In this document: piece by piece, positions 56,448-64,000 of the stretch | Layout: every line of letters begins with the position of its first letter | How positions within the stretch are numbered: position 1 is the first letter of the stretch | Source of the DNA: Pyxidicoccus sp. MSG2 | Lineage (GTDB): Bacteria; Myxococcota; Myxococcia; Myxococcales; Myxococcaceae | Direction: 5' to 3' | DNA: 64,000 nt | Assembly (NCBI RefSeq): GCF_026626705.1 | Contig: NZ_JAPNKC010000001.1 | Coordinates: forward strand, 2,232,001 to 2,296,000 | Position numbers and translations under genes: made by a program | Notes under the pieces: model-generated | The model's database searches: none | The model's input: the letters and a program-made list of their open reading frames with translations, nothing else | What the model was told of the DNA's origin: nothing

Positions 56448-57329
56448 TCAGGACATGTGCAGCGAGGCCGCCGTGGACGTGGCCGGCTGCGGAGCCAGGG
56501 CGGAGCGCTGCAGCCAGCCCGCGAGCCCGAGAAGCACGAGCCCCGAGGTGCGCAGGGTGCGCAGCAACTCGACGCCGTGCGCCGGCTCTCCGGGCAGCAG
56601 CGGTGCGAGCCAGGTGCGCGCGTCGTAGAAGAGCCACATCGCGCCGGACACGCCCATGGCCCACCACACCCAGGCCAGCCGCCCGCCGCGCAGCATGTAC
56701 GCGACGCCGAGGATGGGCGCGATGAGGCCGATGGTCGTCATGTCCGAGAGCGTCGACACGAGGCTGATGACGGCGGACATGGTGGCGCTGGGGCTCCCCC
56801 CCATGTCCTTCACGCCGGTCAGCAGCGAGGGCACACCCACCGCCAGCGCGGCAAGGACGGTCACCCCCCACAGCGCATTCGAACGGGCGCTGGAGGGTGG
56901 CTGCAGGCCGGACTGCCGGTACGTCATCGCCAGCAGGATGAGGCCATACGCGTTGCAGAGATTGGCCAGCACCACGACGACCATCCGGTACGGCAACAGC
57001 GGGGACTCGGTGAAGGGGACATCCGGCACCGCGTGCAGCCAGTAGCTGCGCAGCGCGGTGCTGACCAGGGACAGCGTGGCCCCGGCGGCGATGCCGCCCC
57101 AGACCTTGCGCAGGTAGTCCCCCGAAGCGAACGAGCCCGCCGCCATCAGCGTCCCGCAGACGGCCAGCAGGCCGCTGCTCCAGCCCGCGACGTCATGCAC
57201 CAGTTGGAGCTGGTGGGGCGCGCCGAGCGAGCTGGCGGCGGCGGCGAGGTGGACGAGCTGGAGGACGGCGGCCCCCACGAACCACGGCGCCACGCTTCCG
57301 GTGGCGCGGCCCATCGAAGGCGCGCTCAT
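56448..57329 (-). CDS. Polytopic membrane protein
   Basis: 293 aa with about eight hydrophobic helices (WFVGAAVLQLVHLAAAASSL, GLLAVCGTLMAAGSF, MVVVVLANLCNAYGLILLAM, GVTVLAALAVGVPSLLTGV and others). No transport or enzyme motif. The ATG overlaps the previous small gene's stop by four bases (ATGA), so both are made together. Family not recognised. Inner membrane location only. Confidence 0.72.
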   Translation of the reverse strand: MSAPSMGRATGSVAPWFVGAAVLQLVHLAAAASSLGAPHQLQLVHDVAGWSSGLLAVCGTLMAAGSFASGDYLRKVWGGIAAGATLSLVSTALRSYWLHAVPDVPFTESPLLPYRMVVVVLANLCNAYGLILLAMTYRQSGLQPPSSARSNALWGVTVLAALAVGVPSLLTGVKDMGGSPSATMSAVISLVSTLSDMTTIGLIAPILGVAYMLRGGRLAWVWWAMGVSGAMWLFYDARTWLAPLLPGEPAHGVELLRTLRTSGLVLLGLAGWLQRSALAPQPATSTAASLHMS

Positions 57330-57607
57330 CGCGGCTTCCCCAGGGCCAGGGAGGTGGAGACCTCGGTCAGGATGACCTTGGTGTGCAGGGCGCCGATGAA
57401 GGTGTTGAGCATCGGCTTGAGACCCTCGAGCAGCTGCGGAAGGTCTTCGAGGGTGACCTGCTCGGGGGGACGCTTGAGGGTACGCAGGGATGCCGTCTGG
57501 ATGGCCATCTTGGCGGTGAAGGCTCCGAGGAGCGGTTCGAGGTGACGCACGAGGATGTCGTGCCAGCCCGGGGGAGTGGTCTGGGATGACAGGGGAGGAA
57601 TACGCAA
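57326..57607 (-). CDS. Small hypothetical protein coupled to the 56448 membrane protein
   Basis: 93 aa, soluble and helical (LEPLLGAFTAKMAIQTASL, LEDLPQLLEGLKPMLNTFI). No signal or membrane helix. A TTG at 57607 is the longest start but the only ribosome-binding-site-like GGAGG touches it with no spacer, so the true start may lie downstream, e.g. at an internal GTG. The stop overlaps the membrane protein start, indicating coupling. Function unknown. Confidence 0.5.
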   Translation of the reverse strand: MRIPPLSSQTTPPGWHDILVRHLEPLLGAFTAKMAIQTASLRTLKRPPEQVTLEDLPQLLEGLKPMLNTFIGALHTKVILTEVSTSLALGKPR

Positions 57608-57813
57608 CCTCCGACGAGGGGGACCCCCAGCGTAGGGACATCTCCACCCGCAGACGAGTGGGGGAGCGCCATCCCGCTACAGAAATGCATCCTGTTGCGC
57701 TGAGTATCCGGAGAGAGCGGTTCTCCCCCGCGCTTGCATGCCTGCTCTTCGAGGGCCCGCCTGGCCTTCCACGCGGCGAAGGACTCCCTCCCTTCGCTTC
57801 CACCCACACGGCC

Positions 57814-58683
57814 GTGCTCCATACACTCCGCGCCGCCTTGCCGCCCCCCGTCTCGCAGTCTCCCCGCGCGTCCGCGCGGTCCTGGCCCGCGGCCCTCGCG
57901 GCGCTCCTCCTGCTCGCGTCCTGTGAGCAGGCCACGCGCGCGCCGTCGGCGCTCGCCTACGCGGGCTCCGGCACCATCAGCGACACCGTCCTGCCGGCGC
58001 TCAGCCGTGGCTTCGTGGACGCCGGGGGCGTGCCGGTGGACGCGCGCTTCTACGTGGGCTCCAGCGCGGGGATGCGCATGGTGTTGGAGGGGCAGGCGGA
58101 CCTGGCCGGGCTGGCGCGTGCGCCGAAGAGCACGGAGAAGGCCCTCAACCCCTACTACGTCATCTTCGCGTACGACGCGCTCGCGGTGCTCGTCCACCCG
58201 GACAACCCGGTGAAGGACCTCACGCGCGCCCAGGTGAAGGCGCTCTTCACCGGACAGGTGAAGAACTGGCGCGAGCTGGGTGGGCACGACGGGCCGGTGG
58301 AGCGCGTCACGGTGGAGCTCAACAGCGGCTCCGGCTCGGTGGACTTCTTCCGCGAGACGGTGATGGAGGGCGCGAGCTTCGGCCCCGGCCGCGTCATCCC
58401 CCACCCCGACGACTGCCAGCGCTATGTGGCCTCGCACCGCGACGCGGTGACGTTCCTCTCGCTCTCGCAGGGCGTGGAGGGCGTGCGCCGGCTGGCGCTG
58501 GACGGCGTGGAGGCCACGCCCGCCACGGTGCGCACCGCGGACTATCCCCTCTCGCGCCCGCTGGTGCTCGCCACCCGCGGCGTGCCCGAGGGCTCCCTGC
58601 GAGCCTTCCTCGACTTCGTCATGTCCCCGCCCGGCCAGGCGCTGGTGGCAAGAACCTTCGTCCCCGTCCACGCGGACCGCTGA
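57814..58683 (+). CDS. PstS-like solute-binding lipoprotein
   Basis: 289 aa. Lipoprotein signal (AALAALLLLASC, lipid cysteine at residue 38). The mature part has the phosphate-binding-protein fold pattern: YAGSGTISDTVLPAL, SSAGMRMVLEGQADLAGLAR, DALAVLVHPDNPVKDLT, FTGQVKNWRELGG, NSGSGSVDFFRETVM. PstS-type proteins bind phosphate or other oxyanions in the periplasm. No Pst permease genes are adjacent. Instead a chemoreceptor gene starts nine bases after the stop. The GTG start was chosen to give a normal lipoprotein signal; it lacks a good RBS, and an ATG at 57685 is an alternative. Confidence 0.8.
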   Translation: MLHTLRAALPPPVSQSPRASARSWPAALAALLLLASCEQATRAPSALAYAGSGTISDTVLPALSRGFVDAGGVPVDARFYVGSSAGMRMVLEGQADLAGLARAPKSTEKALNPYYVIFAYDALAVLVHPDNPVKDLTRAQVKALFTGQVKNWRELGGHDGPVERVTVELNSGSGSVDFFRETVMEGASFGPGRVIPHPDDCQRYVASHRDAVTFLSLSQGVEGVRRLALDGVEATPATVRTADYPLSRPLVLATRGVPEGSLRAFLDFVMSPPGQALVARTFVPVHADR

Positions 58684-58692
58684 GCCCCCTCC

Positions 58693-60330
58693 ATGCCGCT
58701 CCTGCGTCGCCTCGAAATCCGCAGCAAGCTGATGCTCCTCACCGTCGTCATCCTGGCCGCCTTCGTGGCGAGCCACGCGGTGCAGGTCTCCACGCTGGAG
58801 CGCTTCCGGGTGGGCGGCCCGGTGTACGCGCAGCTGGCGCGCCACTCCCGCACGTACGACACCGTGCAGTCCCTGTTGGGGGAGCTGAGCGCGGCGCGTG
58901 CCGTCCTCCACCTCATGCTGCTGCCGACGTCGGCCGACCGGCAGAAGCAGCTGCAGGGGCAGTGGGAAGAGGTGGCCGCCGGCGTGGACGCGCGCTTCAC
59001 CGCGGCGCTCTCCGTGGCGGACGCGCCGGACGCGCGGCTGTACCTGGAGGACGCGCGCGGCACCTGGAGCGGGTACGCGAAGGCGCTGCGCGAGCAGGTC
59101 TTCGCCTCCGCGCATGAGCGGCGGGTGGCGACGGTGGCGGCCTTCGTGGATGGAGCGCCTGGCCGACGCTACGCCCGGGCGACGGAGCAGCTGGAGGCGG
59201 CGGCCAACGGCCTGCGCCTGCGCTCGAGCGAGCTGGAGCGCTCGGTGGAGCAGGGCCTCGCGCGCACGCGCCAGGCGCTCATGGGGGCGGGGACGGTGCT
59301 CTTCCTCCTCCTCTGGGCCGTCAGCGTCGGGGTGCGCCGCTCCATCACCCGCCCGCTGCGGGCGTTGGTGGACGCCGCGCGGCAGGTGGACGGGGGGGAC
59401 TTGTCTGCCCGTATCGCCACCGACGCGCGGGACGAGCTCGGCGAGCTGTCGCGCGTGCTCGGCCACACCGTGGCCCGCCTGCGCGAGCTGCTGGTATCGG
59501 TGCACCAGGCCGGCCAGGAGACGGCCGCGGCGGTGGAGCGGCTCGCCCTGGCCGCGGACGAGCAGAACCGCAGCGTGAGCCGCCAGGCGGACGCCGTGGC
59601 GCAGGCGAGCGCCCGGGCGCAGGAGATTCGCCAGATGTCCGACGTGGCCGCCCACCAGGCCTCCGAGGTGCTCCGCTCCGCGGAGACGGCGGATGCCGTG
59701 AGCCGCTCGGGCATGGAGGCGCTGGCCGGCAGCTTCCAGGGCATCCAGGACATCCACACCCAGTTCGACCGCATGAGCGGCTGCGTGGAGGACCTCGCGC
59801 GGCGCAGCGCCCGCGTGTCCGCCGTCACCGACACGGTGAGAGACCTCGCGAAGCAGAGCGACATGCTGGCCATCAACGCCGCCATCGAAGCCACGCGCGC
59901 GGGCGAGAAGGGCCGGGGCTTCAAGGTGGTGGCCACGGAGATTCGCTCCCTCGCGGACCGCTCCGTGCGGGCCACCGCCGAGGTGCGCGAGCAACTGGAG
60001 GCCACCACCGAGGCGGTGAAGGCCGCGGTGAAGATTACCGAGCAGGGCCGCACCCACGTGGAGCACGGGCTCGGCCAGGTGCGCACGGGCGAGACGCGGC
60101 TGGAGGAGCTCACCCGCATCCTCCAGGAGTCCAGCAGCGGCCTGCGCCGCATCGCCACCGCCGTGGAGCAGCAGCACGAGGGCGTGGGGCAGATTTTTTC
60201 CGCCGTCCACGAGCTGTCCACCACCACCAACGACGCCGTGAATGCCGTGGACGCCATGCGCCAGTCCGCCGAGCAACTGCGCAGCGTCACCCGGCGCCTC
60301 ACCGGCTCGTTGTCCGGTTTCTCATTTTAG
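58693..60330 (+). CDS. Methyl-accepting chemotaxis protein
   Basis: 545 aa. TM1 near 12-32 (LMLLTVVILAAFVASHAV), a helical periplasmic sensor domain, TM2 near 195-213 (AGTVLFLLLWAVSVGV), HAMP (SITRPLRALVDAARQVDGGD), then the cytoplasmic signalling hairpin with the conserved tip LAKQSDMLAINAAIEATRAG. It relays ligand binding to a CheA/CheW complex; none of those genes is nearby. The PstS-like gene ends nine bases upstream, suggesting that the binding protein and receptor work as a pair, like binding-protein-dependent chemoreceptors. The ATG start lies just past the previous stop. Confidence 0.94.
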   Translation: MPLLRRLEIRSKLMLLTVVILAAFVASHAVQVSTLERFRVGGPVYAQLARHSRTYDTVQSLLGELSAARAVLHLMLLPTSADRQKQLQGQWEEVAAGVDARFTAALSVADAPDARLYLEDARGTWSGYAKALREQVFASAHERRVATVAAFVDGAPGRRYARATEQLEAAANGLRLRSSELERSVEQGLARTRQALMGAGTVLFLLLWAVSVGVRRSITRPLRALVDAARQVDGGDLSARIATDARDELGELSRVLGHTVARLRELLVSVHQAGQETAAAVERLALAADEQNRSVSRQADAVAQASARAQEIRQMSDVAAHQASEVLRSAETADAVSRSGMEALAGSFQGIQDIHTQFDRMSGCVEDLARRSARVSAVTDTVRDLAKQSDMLAINAAIEATRAGEKGRGFKVVATEIRSLADRSVRATAEVREQLEATTEAVKAAVKITEQGRTHVEHGLGQVRTGETRLEELTRILQESSSGLRRIATAVEQQHEGVGQIFSAVHELSTTTNDAVNAVDAMRQSAEQLRSVTRRLTGSLSGFSF

Positions 60331-60356
60331 GAGACAAAGAGAGAATTAAACGGCAA

Positions 60357-60397
60357 TCCTTGGAATGTAGCTTTCTCGTGAATCTCCATTCCAAGGA
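60357..60397 (+). promoter_or_regulatory. Hairpin that hides the ribosome binding site of the 60406 gene
   Basis: TCCTTGGAATG (60357-60367) pairs perfectly over 11 bases with CATTCCAAGGA (60387-60397), with a 19-base loop. The 3' arm contains AAGGA of the ribosome binding site AAGGAG (60393-60398), seven bases before the ATG at 60406. If the RNA starts upstream, translation would be blocked until the stem opens, a thermometer, riboswitch or protein-controlled design. Confidence 0.7.
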
Positions 60398-60405
60398 GCC
60401 CGTGC

Positions 60406-61860
60406 ATGCGCTCGAGGTTGCGGTCGACGTTGATGACGTTGGTGGTGGGACTCTCGCTGGGGGAAGGCGCCGCGTTCGCCGAGACCTCCCAGCAGCCCAC
60501 CCCGGAGTCCCTCCGCGCCTCCGAGCCCGGACACCCTGGCGCCGTGAGCTGGACGGAGGAGCTGGCCTCGGGTGAGGGCTCCAGCGACCTGGTGCGGACG
60601 CGGGACGGCCTGCTGTACGAGCCCAACGCCGTCATGCGCCGGCGCGAGGGCCTGCTGCGGCTCACGGGCCTCTACACCTTCCCGGCCCGCAGGCTGGAGC
60701 AGCCGGTGGACACCGTCCGCCCGCTCGTCCAGGCGAAGTCCTTCCTGGGCACGGGCGTCGAGGTGGACGTCCGCGTGCGGCTGGCGAATGGCGCCTGGAG
60801 TGAGTGGAGCACCTCCAGCGCGGGCGAGGCCGTGCGCCTGCCCCGCGCCGGCACGGAGGTGCAGGTGCGGCTCGCGCTCGTGGCGGACGAGCACGGCCGG
60901 GGCCCCGTGGTGCAGGACGTGGCGCTGGAGGGGACGCTGGAGGGCGGCACCTCCGAGACGGCGGACCTCCAGACGCTCGCGCCGCTGACCTACCGCATCT
61001 ACGCCACGCGCGAGGGCCTGGTGGGCGGCACCACCGCCAACGGCCACGTCATCAAGAGCAATGACCGCTTCGTGGCCCTGCCCTCGCGCCGGGCGCTCGC
61101 GTCCAACGGCGGCTCCGAGTACCAGGTGCGCGTGTGCTACTCGAAGACGGCGAAGTGCACGACGACGTCCGTCTGGGACGTGGGGCCGTGGAACACGAAG
61201 GACGACTACTGGAACCCCTCCAGCGTCCGCGAGATGTGGAAGACACTGCCGCAGGGCAAGCCCGAGGCCCAGGCCGCGTACCAGGACGGCTACAACGGCG
61301 GGCTGGACCAGTTCGGACGCCGGCCCGCCAACCCCGCGGGCATCGACATCGCGGACGGCTCGTTCTGGACGGACCTGGGGATGAGCAACAACGACTGGGT
61401 GGACGTGACGTACCTGTGGACGTCGGGCGGGGGCACGTCGACGGACCTGGTCATCGACAGCCACAACGCCAACAACGACACCACCAAGGGCTACGTGCAG
61501 CTGTCGGCCAACTGGGCCGCGGGCACCAGCGCCGGCTACTACGGCAGCGGCTACTACTACGCCTCCACCCAGGCCCTCTCCGACCCGGCGGTGTTCTTCT
61601 TCTACCTGCCGGCGGCGGCCACGAAGACCATCGACGCGTGGTGGGTGGCGGGCACCAACCGCTCCCCGACGGCGCCCTTCATCATCACCAACGCCTCGGG
61701 CACCAACCTGGCCACCGTGTCCGTCAACCAGCAGGTCAACGGCGCCCAGTGGAACACGCTCGGCACGTGGAGCTTCCCCGCGGGCTGGAACAAGGTACAG
61801 CTGAGCCGCTGGACGACGACGGGCTACGTCGTCATGGCCGACGCCGTCCGCGTGCGCTAG
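60406..61860 (+). CDS. Secreted protein with DPBB-like and golvesin/XLY-type domains
   Basis: 484 aa. Signal peptide ([17 protein letters not shown]). Residues about 25-190 are beta-rich. Residues about 195-320 ([55 protein letters not shown]) resemble the double-psi beta-barrel cell-wall domain of the rare-lipoprotein-A/expansin type. Residues about 340-484 ([53 protein letters not shown]) look like the golvesin/xanthan-lyase C-terminal binding domain. An exported wall- or polysaccharide-binding role is likely. It is preceded by a hairpin that hides the ribosome binding site. Confidence 0.75.
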   Translation: MRSRLRSTLMTLVVGLSLGEGAAFAETSQQPTPESLRASEPGHPGAVSWTEELASGEGSSDLVRTRDGLLYEPNAVMRRREGLLRLTGLYTFPARRLEQPVDTVRPLVQAKSFLGTGVEVDVRVRLANGAWSEWSTSSAGEAVRLPRAGTEVQVRLALVADEHGRGPVVQDVALEGTLEGGTSETADLQTLAPLTYRIYATREGLVGGTTANGHVIKSNDRFVALPSRRALASNGGSEYQVRVCYSKTAKCTTTSVWDVGPWNTKDDYWNPSSVREMWKTLPQGKPEAQAAYQDGYNGGLDQFGRRPANPAGIDIADGSFWTDLGMSNNDWVDVTYLWTSGGGTSTDLVIDSHNANNDTTKGYVQLSANWAAGTSAGYYGSGYYYASTQALSDPAVFFFYLPAAATKTIDAWWVAGTNRSPTAPFIITNASGTNLATVSVNQQVNGAQWNTLGTWSFPAGWNKVQLSRWTTTGYVVMADAVRVR

Positions 61861-61871
61861 CCGCACGAGGG

Positions 61872-61912
61872 CCGGGGGCACCGGGGCCGCTCGAGGCCCT
61901 CCGTGCCCCCGG
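61872..61912. terminator. Strong two-way terminator hairpin
   Basis: CCGGGGGCAC (61872-61881) pairs with GTGCCCCCGG (61903-61912); a GGCC/GGCC inner pairing sits in the loop. It separates the convergent 60406 and DedA genes. No T-run. Confidence 0.65.
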
Positions 61913-61927
61913 TGCCTGATTCCCGGC

Positions 61928-62575
61928 TCAGGCGCTGGGCGCGCGGCCGGCGCGGCGGGCCGCGAGCTTTGCCTTCGCGAACTCCCAGATGCCGGGCGAC
62001 AGCGAGATGAGCACCACGAGGATGATGACCTTCTCGATGTGCTTGTCGATGTTCGGGATGATGCTGCCGAGCACGTAGCCCGTGAAGGACATGGACAGAA
62101 TCCACGCCGCGCCGCCCACGATGTTGTACGTGGCGAAGCGGCGGTACGGCATCTTCGCGGCGCCGGCCACCACGGGCACGAAGGTGCGCACCAGCGGCAT
62201 GAAGCGGGCGATGATGATGGCCTTGCCGCCGTGGCGCTCGTAGAACTCGTGCGCGCGCTGGAGGTACTCGGGCTTGAACAGGCGCGAGTCGGGCTTGTTG
62301 AAGAGCGCCGCGCCGCCCCGCTTGCCAATCTGGTAGCTCACCGCGTCGCCGATGATGGCCGCGGGGATGAGCAGCGCATTGAGCAGCCAGATGTTCAGGT
62401 CCCCCTTGGCGGCGTACAGGCCCGCGGTGACGAGCAGCGAGTCGCCCGGCAGGAAGAAGATGAGCGCGCCTGTCTCCAGGAAGATGATGAGGAACAGGCC
62501 CGGATAGCCGGCCCACTCGATGAGGGGGCCGGGGTCTCGGATGAGGTGGAGGAGCTTCTGGAGCAATTCCATCAT
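61928..62575 (-). CDS. DedA/SNARE-associated family membrane protein
   Basis: 215 aa. DedA signature elements are clear: FLETGALIFFLPGDSLLVTAG, the conserved ALLIPAAIIGDAVSYQIG, HGGKAIIIARFMPLVRTFVPVVAG, and YNIVGGAAWILSMSFTGYVLG. DedA proteins are undecaprenyl-phosphate or phospholipid flippases. The MM start at 62575 has only a weak RBS. A long opposite-strand extension of this frame to 63367 is not coding. It ends at the shared hairpin and starts about 125 bases from the hairpin of the next gene. Confidence 0.9.
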   Translation of the reverse strand: MMELLQKLLHLIRDPGPLIEWAGYPGLFLIIFLETGALIFFLPGDSLLVTAGLYAAKGDLNIWLLNALLIPAAIIGDAVSYQIGKRGGAALFNKPDSRLFKPEYLQRAHEFYERHGGKAIIIARFMPLVRTFVPVVAGAAKMPYRRFATYNIVGGAAWILSMSFTGYVLGSIIPNIDKHIEKVIILVVLISLSPGIWEFAKAKLAARRAGRAPSA

Positions 62576-62650
62576 GGGCTGACTGCCTATCAGTAACAGG
62601 CCCCCTTCCACGAGGGTGTTGCGGGCGCCTGTCAGCCCGACCCCTTTCCC

Positions 62651-62694
62651 GGGGGGCCGGGCGGCCCCGGATGTCGGACGCCTGGCGGCCCCCC
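62651..62694 (-). terminator. Hairpin after the acyltransferase gene
   Basis: GGGGGGCCG (62651-62659) pairs with CGGCCCCCC (62686-62694), with a second GGGGCC/GGCCCC pairing nested inside. It lies seven bases past the acyltransferase stop, on the DedA promoter side. Confidence 0.5.
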
Positions 62695-62700
62695 TCCCTG

Positions 62701-63861
62701 CTAGACGCCGCCCGCGGGCACCGGAGGGGGCACCCGGGCCCGGGCCTCTCGCACGTCCCAGGCCCACAGCACCCCCCACTGCGGGGCAACGGTGGCCAGG
62801 AACACCAGCGGCCACAGCGGCGTGTACGGCAGGCGCAGGGAGTAGATGCCCAGGAAGTACACGTAGAACTGGACCAGGAAGGCGAAGAGCGAGTGGCGCC
62901 CGATGACGCCCGCCCAGCGCATGTAGGGCAGGAGCCAGCCGCGTTGTTCGGCGCGCATCATCAACCCCAGCCCGGAGAGCACGGCCCCGCCATAGAGCGC
63001 GAGGTACGTCGGGCCCGGCGGGTACTTCTGGGCATGTGCGGTGAGCTCGGACAGGGCCTCGGCCGCGCCGCCGACCCACTGCTCGCCGCCCAGGCGCCGC
63101 AGCCAGAAGTGGACCGCGGACAGCAGCACCCCGGTGGCCCCCATCCCCACGCCCACCCACTGGAAGCGCCGGGCCACGCGCACCACGTCCGCGCGCCCCC
63201 ACGTCCCCAGCCACTCCCCGAAGAGGCTGCCGACCAGGTAGAAGCCCAGCCACGGAATCGTCGGGAAGCCGGAGACGAGCACGGTGAGGTGCTGCTGCCC
63301 GAACAGCACCTCCTTGAAGGCCTCCGCCGCCAGCGAGTGCGGCCACCACTCCAGGCTGAGCAGCCAACTGACGGCGAACAGCCCCAGGCCGAGCATCGCG
63401 CGCGACTGACCTCCCAGCCGCGTCACCAGGGAGGGCCCGACGAGCAGCGCGAGGCCGATGGTGTCCGTCACCGGCAGCACCCGCAGCAGGTACCAGGGCT
63501 CGTCCGCCCAGAAGCGGCAGGTCGGCACGATGAGGACGTGGCCCACCGTGAGCAGGAAGAGGCCGCGGCGCTGGAGCAGGCGCTTCATGGTGCCAAAGCG
63601 CTCGGGGGCGCGCGCGTAGAGCAGCCCGAGCATCAGGCCGCTGATGAGCATGAAGCCCGGCGAGGCCATGCGTGTGAGGAGATTGAGCCGCTCGCGCAGG
63701 TGCTCCGCGTCCGCCCCCAGGCGGTACAGGTACCCGTCCGCGAAGTGTGACAGGAACACGAGCAGCATCACCGTGCCGCGCATCGCATCCACCGCGAGCA
63801 GCCGCCCACCTGTGCTCCGCGCAACCGCGGGCACGCCTTCCGACGTCGCATCAGGACTCAT
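62701..63861 (-). CDS. DUF1624-type membrane acyltransferase
   Basis: 386 aa with about ten membrane helices. The first helix begins RLLAVDAMRGTVMLLVFLSHF, the conserved start of DUF1624/heparan-alpha-glucosaminide N-acetyltransferase-like proteins, and a second conserved segment is SPGFMLISGLMLGLLY. Others: LPVTDTIGLALLVGP and PWLGFYLVGSLFGEWLGT. Members move acyl groups across the membrane to sugars or glycolipids. The ATG at 63861 has GGAGGGGGG eight bases upstream; a longer in-frame start at 63969 lacks one. Upstream (63862-64000) I see no further gene. Confidence 0.85.
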   Translation of the reverse strand: MSPDATSEGVPAVARSTGGRLLAVDAMRGTVMLLVFLSHFADGYLYRLGADAEHLRERLNLLTRMASPGFMLISGLMLGLLYARAPERFGTMKRLLQRRGLFLLTVGHVLIVPTCRFWADEPWYLLRVLPVTDTIGLALLVGPSLVTRLGGQSRAMLGLGLFAVSWLLSLEWWPHSLAAEAFKEVLFGQQHLTVLVSGFPTIPWLGFYLVGSLFGEWLGTWGRADVVRVARRFQWVGVGMGATGVLLSAVHFWLRRLGGEQWVGGAAEALSELTAHAQKYPPGPTYLALYGGAVLSGLGLMMRAEQRGWLLPYMRWAGVIGRHSLFAFLVQFYVYFLGIYSLRLPYTPLWPLVFLATVAPQWGVLWAWDVREARARVPPPVPAGGV

Positions 63862-64000
63862 GAGTGTTTCCCCCCTCCGCGGACCACCCACGCGGTGCGA
63901 ACCTCCGTCGCGCGCGCCATCGTAGGGCGCCGGGCCACGCAAGGCGAGGCCAGGCAGCGGGAGCAGCAACCCGCTGGATTGCTTTCCACGCCAACCAACC

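Noticed and set aside
57367..60276. A 969-codon open frame on the minus strand opposite the PstS-like and chemoreceptor genes
   Set aside because: Chemoreceptor and binding-protein motifs are on the plus strand. The minus frame is histidine/arginine/glycine-rich and has no domain.
61857..63367. Long extension upstream of the DedA gene in the same frame
   Set aside because: The upstream 260 codons overlap the acyltransferase gene in another frame and look non-coding; the MM start gives a normal-length DedA protein.

Overview
The window is high-GC DNA (about 70% G+C) with strong third-position GC bias, dense genes, many lipoproteins, a Ser/Thr kinase with a TPR tail, an FHA/sigma-54 activator and a hybrid PKS/NRPS locus. 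Together these point to a predatory myxobacterium of the Myxococcus/Corallococcus/Pyxidicoccus type. The assignment is an inference from gene content, not a database match. I saw no rRNA, tRNA, CRISPR array, transposase or phage integrase.

Layout. 1-4.7 kb: 3' part of a Baeyer-Villiger monooxygenase, an FBP-type zinc protein, an alpha/beta hydrolase, and a three-gene cassette of unknown function. 4.8-16 kb: a minus-strand run of a 2,423-aa exported multidomain protein, an exported transglutaminase-fold protein with a cysteine-rich toxin-like tail, and a one-base-overlapping small gene that looks like its immunity partner. 16.1-21.1 kb: a 1,670-aa membrane protein with an N-terminal zinc ribbon. 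21.2-35.2 kb: a minus-strand biosynthetic locus made of PKS (KS-AT-KR-DH-ACP-TE), alpha/beta hydrolase, NRPS (formyltransferase, half condensation domain, adenylation domain split by a luciferase-like monooxygenase, PCP), an unknown gene and a saccharopine-dehydrogenase-like oxidoreductase. 35.5-38.8 kb: a LemA-like membrane protein, a lipoprotein and an outer-membrane protein. 38.9-42.4 kb: a TetR-EmrB-EmrA type efflux operon with a readable promoter and operator. 42.8-45 kb: two tandem six-cysteine lipoproteins divergent from a di-haem oxidoreductase lipoprotein. 45-47 kb: aldo/keto reductase divergent from a LysR regulator. 47.1-51.3 kb: FHA/sigma-54 activator convergent with a Ser/Thr kinase. 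51.4-56.4 kb: C39-like cysteine peptidase, a possible gene remnant, a di-iron oxygenase, a GH71-like lipoprotein and a DoxX protein. 56.4-64 kb: two small membrane-associated genes, a PstS-like lipoprotein coupled to a chemoreceptor, a secreted hydrolase-like protein behind a hairpin that covers its ribosome binding site, a DedA protein and a DUF1624-type acyltransferase.

How genes work together. The PKS, hydrolase and NRPS genes overlap by four bases at each junction, so they are made together. Domain logic (initiation-like NRPS, thioesterase-ended PKS) implies that the downstream NRPS acts first: it loads glycine, formylates and perhaps oxidises it, and the PKS extends and releases it. The adjacent oxidoreductase could supply the enoyl reduction missing from the PKS. 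The 5-16 kb run reads as an export-dependent toxin/immunity cassette. The efflux operon appears autoregulated through half-sites overlapping the tetR start codon.

Most long opposite-strand open frames here are products of the high GC content and were not annotated. Start codons were chosen on ribosome binding sites, overlaps and signal peptides and are less certain than stops.
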